Source: Streptomyces sp. R28
Lineage (GTDB): Bacteria > Actinomycetota > Actinomycetes > Streptomycetales > Streptomycetaceae
Direction: 5' to 3'
NCBI RefSeq assembly: GCF_041052385.1
Contig: NZ_CP163439.1
Location: 1,426,001-1,490,000 of the forward strand
Length of the DNA: 64,000 nucleotides
Of this stretch, positions 61,303 through 64,000 are shown piece by piece. The notes under the pieces are model-generated. The model ran no database searches. It saw only the letters and a list, made by a program, of their open reading frames with translations, and had not been told where the DNA came from. The stretch's first letter is position 1; every line of letters begins with the position of its first letter. The position numbers and the translations under genes were made by a program.

Positions 61303-62480
61303 CGGGCGAGGTCCTTCCACGCGACGTCCTTGTCGGTGCGCGGCTCGGACGGCAGGCCCAGGACGCGCTCGGCGACGATGTTCAGCAGGACCTCGGTGGT
61401 CCCGCCCTCGATGCTGTTGCCCTTGGAGCGGAGGTAGCGGTAGCCGGCGTCACGGCCGACGAAGTCCACCAGCTCGGGCCGGCGCATGGTCCAGTCGTCG
61501 TACAACAGGCCCTCCTCGCCGCGGAGTTCGACCTCGAGGCCGCTGATCTCCTGGTTGAGGCGGGCGAAGGCGAGCTTCATGCCGGCGCCCTCGGGGCCGG
61601 GCTGGCCCAGGGCGAGCTGCTGGCGCAGCCGCTCCGCCGTGAGGCGGGAGACCTCGGTGTCCACCCACAACTTCAGCAGCCGCTGGTGCAGGTCGTGGGT
61701 GCGCAGCTCGGGGCGTTCGCGCCAGGTCTTCGAGATCGGGCCGATCATGCCGCCCTCACGGGGCAGCCGCATGCCGCCGATGGCGACGCGCTCGTTGTTC
61801 AGCGTGGTCTGCGCGACCCGCCAGCCGTCACCGACCTCGCCGAGGCGGCACGCGTCCGGGATGCGGACGTCGGTCAGGAACACCTCGTTGAACTCGGCCT
61901 CGCCGGTGATCTGGCGCAGCGGCCGGACCTCGACGCCCGGGTCGGTCATGTCGCAGAGGAAGTACGTGATGCCGGCGTGCTTGGGCACATCCGGGTCGGT
62001 GCGGGCGATGAGGATGGCCCAGCGGGAGTTGTGCGCGCCGGACGTCCACACCTTCTGCCCGTTGACGACCCATCCGTCGCCCTCACGGACGGCCCGGGTC
62101 CCCAGCGCGGCGAGGTCGGAGCCGGCGCCGGGCTCGCTGAACAGCTGGCACCAGACTTCCTCCCCCACCCACAGCGGCCGCAGATAGCGCTGCTTCTGCT
62201 CCTCGGTGCCGTACTTGAGGATCGTCGGGGCGGCCATGCCGAGCCCGATGCCATTGCGGCGCGAGTCGTTGTCGGGGGCTCCGGCGGCCTCCAGTTCGGC
62301 GTCCACGACGACCTGGAGCGAGCGCGGGGCACCCAGTCCGCCGAGGCCCTCGGGGTAGTGCACCCACGCAAGACCCGCGTCGAAGCGGGCGCGCAGGAAT
62401 TCCAGGCGGTCGGTGGTGGCCGGCGGGTGTACGGCGAGCAGCTCCGCCGTACGGCGGCGCAGTTCGGCGGCGTCGATCAT
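61299..62480 (-). CDS. Acyl-CoA dehydrogenase (first subunit of the pair)
   Basis: Acyl-CoA dehydrogenase, 393 residues. Signature motifs: WVHYPEGLGGLGAPRSLQ, QLFSEPGAGSDLAALGTRAVREGDGWVVNGQKVWTSGAHNSRW (flavin-binding loop) and the C-terminal SIEGGTTEVLLNIVAERVLGLP. Coupled to the downstream dehydrogenase (ATGA) and to the upstream oxidoreductase gene (ATGA), so the three genes form one operon. Probably acts on a CoA thioester of a branched or cyclic acid; the exact substrate cannot be read. Confidence 0.92.
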   Translation of the reverse strand: MIDAAELRRRTAELLAVHPPATTDRLEFLRARFDAGLAWVHYPEGLGGLGAPRSLQVVVDAELEAAGAPDNDSRRNGIGLGMAAPTILKYGTEEQKQRYLRPLWVGEEVWCQLFSEPGAGSDLAALGTRAVREGDGWVVNGQKVWTSGAHNSRWAILIARTDPDVPKHAGITYFLCDMTDPGVEVRPLRQITGEAEFNEVFLTDVRIPDACRLGEVGDGWRVAQTTLNNERVAIGGMRLPREGGMIGPISKTWRERPELRTHDLHQRLLKLWVDTEVSRLTAERLRQQLALGQPGPEGAGMKLAFARLNQEISGLEVELRGEEGLLYDDWTMRRPELVDFVGRDAGYRYLRSKGNSIEGGTTEVLLNIVAERVLGLPSEPRTDKDVAWKDLAR

Positions 62481-63454
62481 GCCGCTCCTCCTTCGGTGAG
62501 TCCCGGGATCACGGCGACGCGCCCCGTGGTGACGCCGTCGGCGACCCGCTGCACGGCGGCCGCGGCCCCGCCCAGCGGCACGCGCTCGCTCACCAGCGGC
62601 TTGATCGCGCCGCGGGCGGCCAGGTCGGTGAGCTGCTCGTGGCAGTGCTGGATCAGCTTCGGGTTCTTGGTGTTGTACAGGCCCCAGTGCAGGCCGAGGA
62701 TCGAGTAGTTCTTCACCAGGGCGTGGTTGAGCCCGGGGCTGGGGATCGTGCCGCTGGCGAAGCCGACGACCACGATCCGCCCCTCGAAGGCGACGACCTT
62801 GGTGGACTGGGCATAGGCCTCGCCGCCGACGGGGTCGTAGATGACGTCGGCGCCCCGGCCGCCGGTGGCTTCCTTCACGGCCGCGATGACGTCCTCGGCA
62901 CGCCGGTCGATGACGACGTCGCAGCCCAGTTCCCTGGCCACGGCCGCCTTCTCGGCCCCGCCCACGACACCGACGACCCGCGCACCGGCCGCCTTGCCGA
63001 GCTGCACGGCCGCGCTGCCGACCCCTCCGGCGGCAGCGTGGACCAGCAGCGTCTCGCCGGCTTCCAGTCCGGCCCGCCGGTGCAGACCGAACCAGCCGGT
63101 CTGGTAGCCGATGTGCAGGGCGGCGGCCTCGGCGTCGTCCAGCGCGTCGGGCGCGGGCAGGAGTGCGGCGGCGTCCGCGACGGTGTACTCGGCGAAACCG
63201 CCGAACGGCAGCACGGGGTTGGCGAGCACGCGGCGCCCGTCCTCGGTCTCGCCGCAGATCTCCACACCCGGCGTGAACGGCAGCGGCGGCCTGACCTGGT
63301 ACTGCCCCCGGCACAGCAGCGCGTCCGGGAAGTTGATGTTCGCGGCACGTACCTTCAGCAGGACCTGGCCGTCACCGGGCGTGGGCGTCTCGATGTCCTC
63401 GAGGCGCATCACCTCACTCGGCTCGCCGTTCTCGTGCACTTGCCATGCCTGCAT
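62477..63454 (-). CDS. NADPH:quinone oxidoreductase family (MDR) enzyme
   Basis: Medium-chain reductase of 325 residues. Rossmann motif HAAAGGVGSAAVQLGKAAGARVVGVVGG, N-terminal FPDALLCRGQYQVRPPLPFTPGVEICGE, and C-terminal LAARGAIKPLVSERVPLGGAAAAVQRV are typical of zinc-free quinone oxidoreductases. No catalytic zinc cysteines are seen. First gene of the operon with the two dehydrogenases (its stop overlaps the next start). The regulator at 63559 is upstream on the same strand. Confidence 0.9.
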   Translation of the reverse strand: MQAWQVHENGEPSEVMRLEDIETPTPGDGQVLLKVRAANINFPDALLCRGQYQVRPPLPFTPGVEICGETEDGRRVLANPVLPFGGFAEYTVADAAALLPAPDALDDAEAAALHIGYQTGWFGLHRRAGLEAGETLLVHAAAGGVGSAAVQLGKAAGARVVGVVGGAEKAAVARELGCDVVIDRRAEDVIAAVKEATGGRGADVIYDPVGGEAYAQSTKVVAFEGRIVVVGFASGTIPSPGLNHALVKNYSILGLHWGLYNTKNPKLIQHCHEQLTDLAARGAIKPLVSERVPLGGAAAAVQRVADGVTTGRVAVIPGLTEGGAA

Positions 63455-63558
63455 GCGGGGCCTCCACGGGGGACTGCTGCGTCTGACCGGGGTCGGTTCG
63501 CATACTAAGCGGTCGCTTGCTCATCAGGGAACACTCCGCCGGGGAACAGTCGCGTCCG

Positions 63559-64000
63559 TCACGCTTTCCGGGGACGCGCCCGTACGTGCATCCGCTCCCC
63601 CTGCGGCCCGAACAGGCTCAGGAACTCCGCCGGCCCCTCCCCCGTCGACCCGAACCAGTGCGGCACCCGCGTGTCGAACTCGGCCGCCTCCCCTGCCGTG
63701 AGCACCACGTCGTGCTCGCCCAGCACGACCCGCAACCGGCCGGCCAGCACGTACAGCCACTCGTACCCCTCATGGGTGCGCGGCTCGGGCTCTTCCCTGC
63801 GTTCCGGAACCAGCACCTTGAAGGCCTGGAGGCCACCGGGCTGGCGGGTGAGCGGCCAGTAGGTGCGTCCGTGTCGCACGAGAGGCTCGGCCTTCACCCG
63901 CGGATCCCCCACCGGCGGCGTCCCGACGAGCTCGTCCAGCGGCACCTGGTGAGCCTGCGCGATCGGCAGCAGCAGTTCCAGGCTGGGCTTGCGCAGACCG
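63559..64000 (-). CDS. XRE family regulator with C-terminal cupin domain (partial, cut by window edge)
   Basis: Only the C-terminal 146 codons are in the window; the start lies beyond base 64000. The visible N-terminal piece (LRKPSLELLLPIAQAHQVPLDELVG) is the end of an XRE helix-turn-helix, where RKPSLELL is the usual exit of the recognition helix. The cupin follows: RREEPEPRTHEGYEWLYVLAGRLRVVLGEHDVVLTAGEAAEFDTRVPHWF, with the metal-site His/Glu pattern. It precedes the acyl-CoA dehydrogenase operon by 104 bases and may control it. Confidence 0.88.
   Translation of the reverse strand, partial: GLRKPSLELLLPIAQAHQVPLDELVGTPPVGDPRVKAEPLVRHGRTYWPLTRQPGGLQAFKVLVPERREEPEPRTHEGYEWLYVLAGRLRVVLGEHDVVLTAGEAAEFDTRVPHWFGSTGEGPAEFLSLFGPQGERMHVRARPRKA

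Noticed and set aside
1..64000. CRISPR arrays, rRNA genes or a full biosynthetic gene cluster
   Set aside because: No regularly spaced repeats, rRNA-like sequence or core synthase genes (PKS, NRPS, terpene cyclase) were seen; the P450, exporter and regulator alone do not make a cluster.

Overview
The window is very GC-rich, its coding regions use strongly GC-biased third positions, and it carries many GTG (and one TTG) starts, twin-arginine signals, CUT1 sugar importers without their own ATPase, SpoIIE-type phosphatases with anti-sigma-like ATPase tails and an AfsR-type regulator. Together these point to a Streptomyces (or close relative) chromosome, probably an accessory or arm-like region. 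No rRNA, intact tRNA or CRISPR array is visible.

Layout. 1-3364: CUT2-type sugar importer (permease cut by the window edge, double ATPase, lipoprotein), divergent from 3789-6020, a secreted GH29 alpha-L-fucosidase with beta/gamma-crystallin-like and ricin-type modules. 6273-7847: secreted ricin + CE2-like SGNH esterase, followed by a tRNA 3'-end remnant. 8210-10672: PAS/GAF/SpoIIE phosphatase. 10962-13213: DUF4386 membrane protein, then a MarR regulator divergent from an alpha/beta hydrolase with tandem operators between them. 13667-21729 (minus strand): LacI regulator, CUT1 importer (lipoprotein and two permeases), cytoplasmic GH63-like hydrolase and a secreted clan-A glycosidase with a ricin module. 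22222-25906: two secreted GH43 enzymes, one with an arabinose-binding AbfB domain, the other with a ricin module.

26103-34740 looks like an L-fucose (or related 6-deoxysugar) uptake and oxidation locus: FadR-type regulator, CUT1 lipoprotein and permease, a second permease with a one-base frameshift, a large uncharacterised cytoplasmic protein, an L-rhamnose/L-fucose mutarotase-like protein, an L-fuconolactonase-like amidohydrolase, an N-terminally deleted aldo-keto reductase and a scar of a second lactonase. It is followed by a secreted GH141-like beta-helix enzyme. 37960-43050 holds a truncated GH13 remnant, a thioesterase-like gene, a methyltransferase, a second GAF/SpoIIE phosphatase and a DedA protein. 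43194-48416 is a 1740-residue secreted protein with two GH43 domains, followed by a strong terminator and degraded gene pieces.

49122-55281: DrrAB-type exporter, an unusual cytochrome P450 and a convergent AfsR-like regulator. 55372-58236: DUF779 protein, NAGPA-type secreted protein, small membrane protein and a PLC/GDPD-like secreted enzyme. 58376-60183: an IS1182-type insertion sequence. 60208-63454: a coupled operon of two acyl-CoA dehydrogenases and a quinone-oxidoreductase-like enzyme, preceded by the C-terminal part of an XRE-cupin regulator that runs off the window.

The genes fit a plant or algal polysaccharide foraging programme: secreted, ricin-tagged fucosidase, arabinofuranosidase/xylosidase and esterase activities release sugars; three ABC importers take them up; cytoplasmic enzymes process them. 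Four local regulators (LacI, FadR, MarR, AfsR type) each sit beside candidate target genes. Several genes are broken, so part of the fucose module may be decaying.
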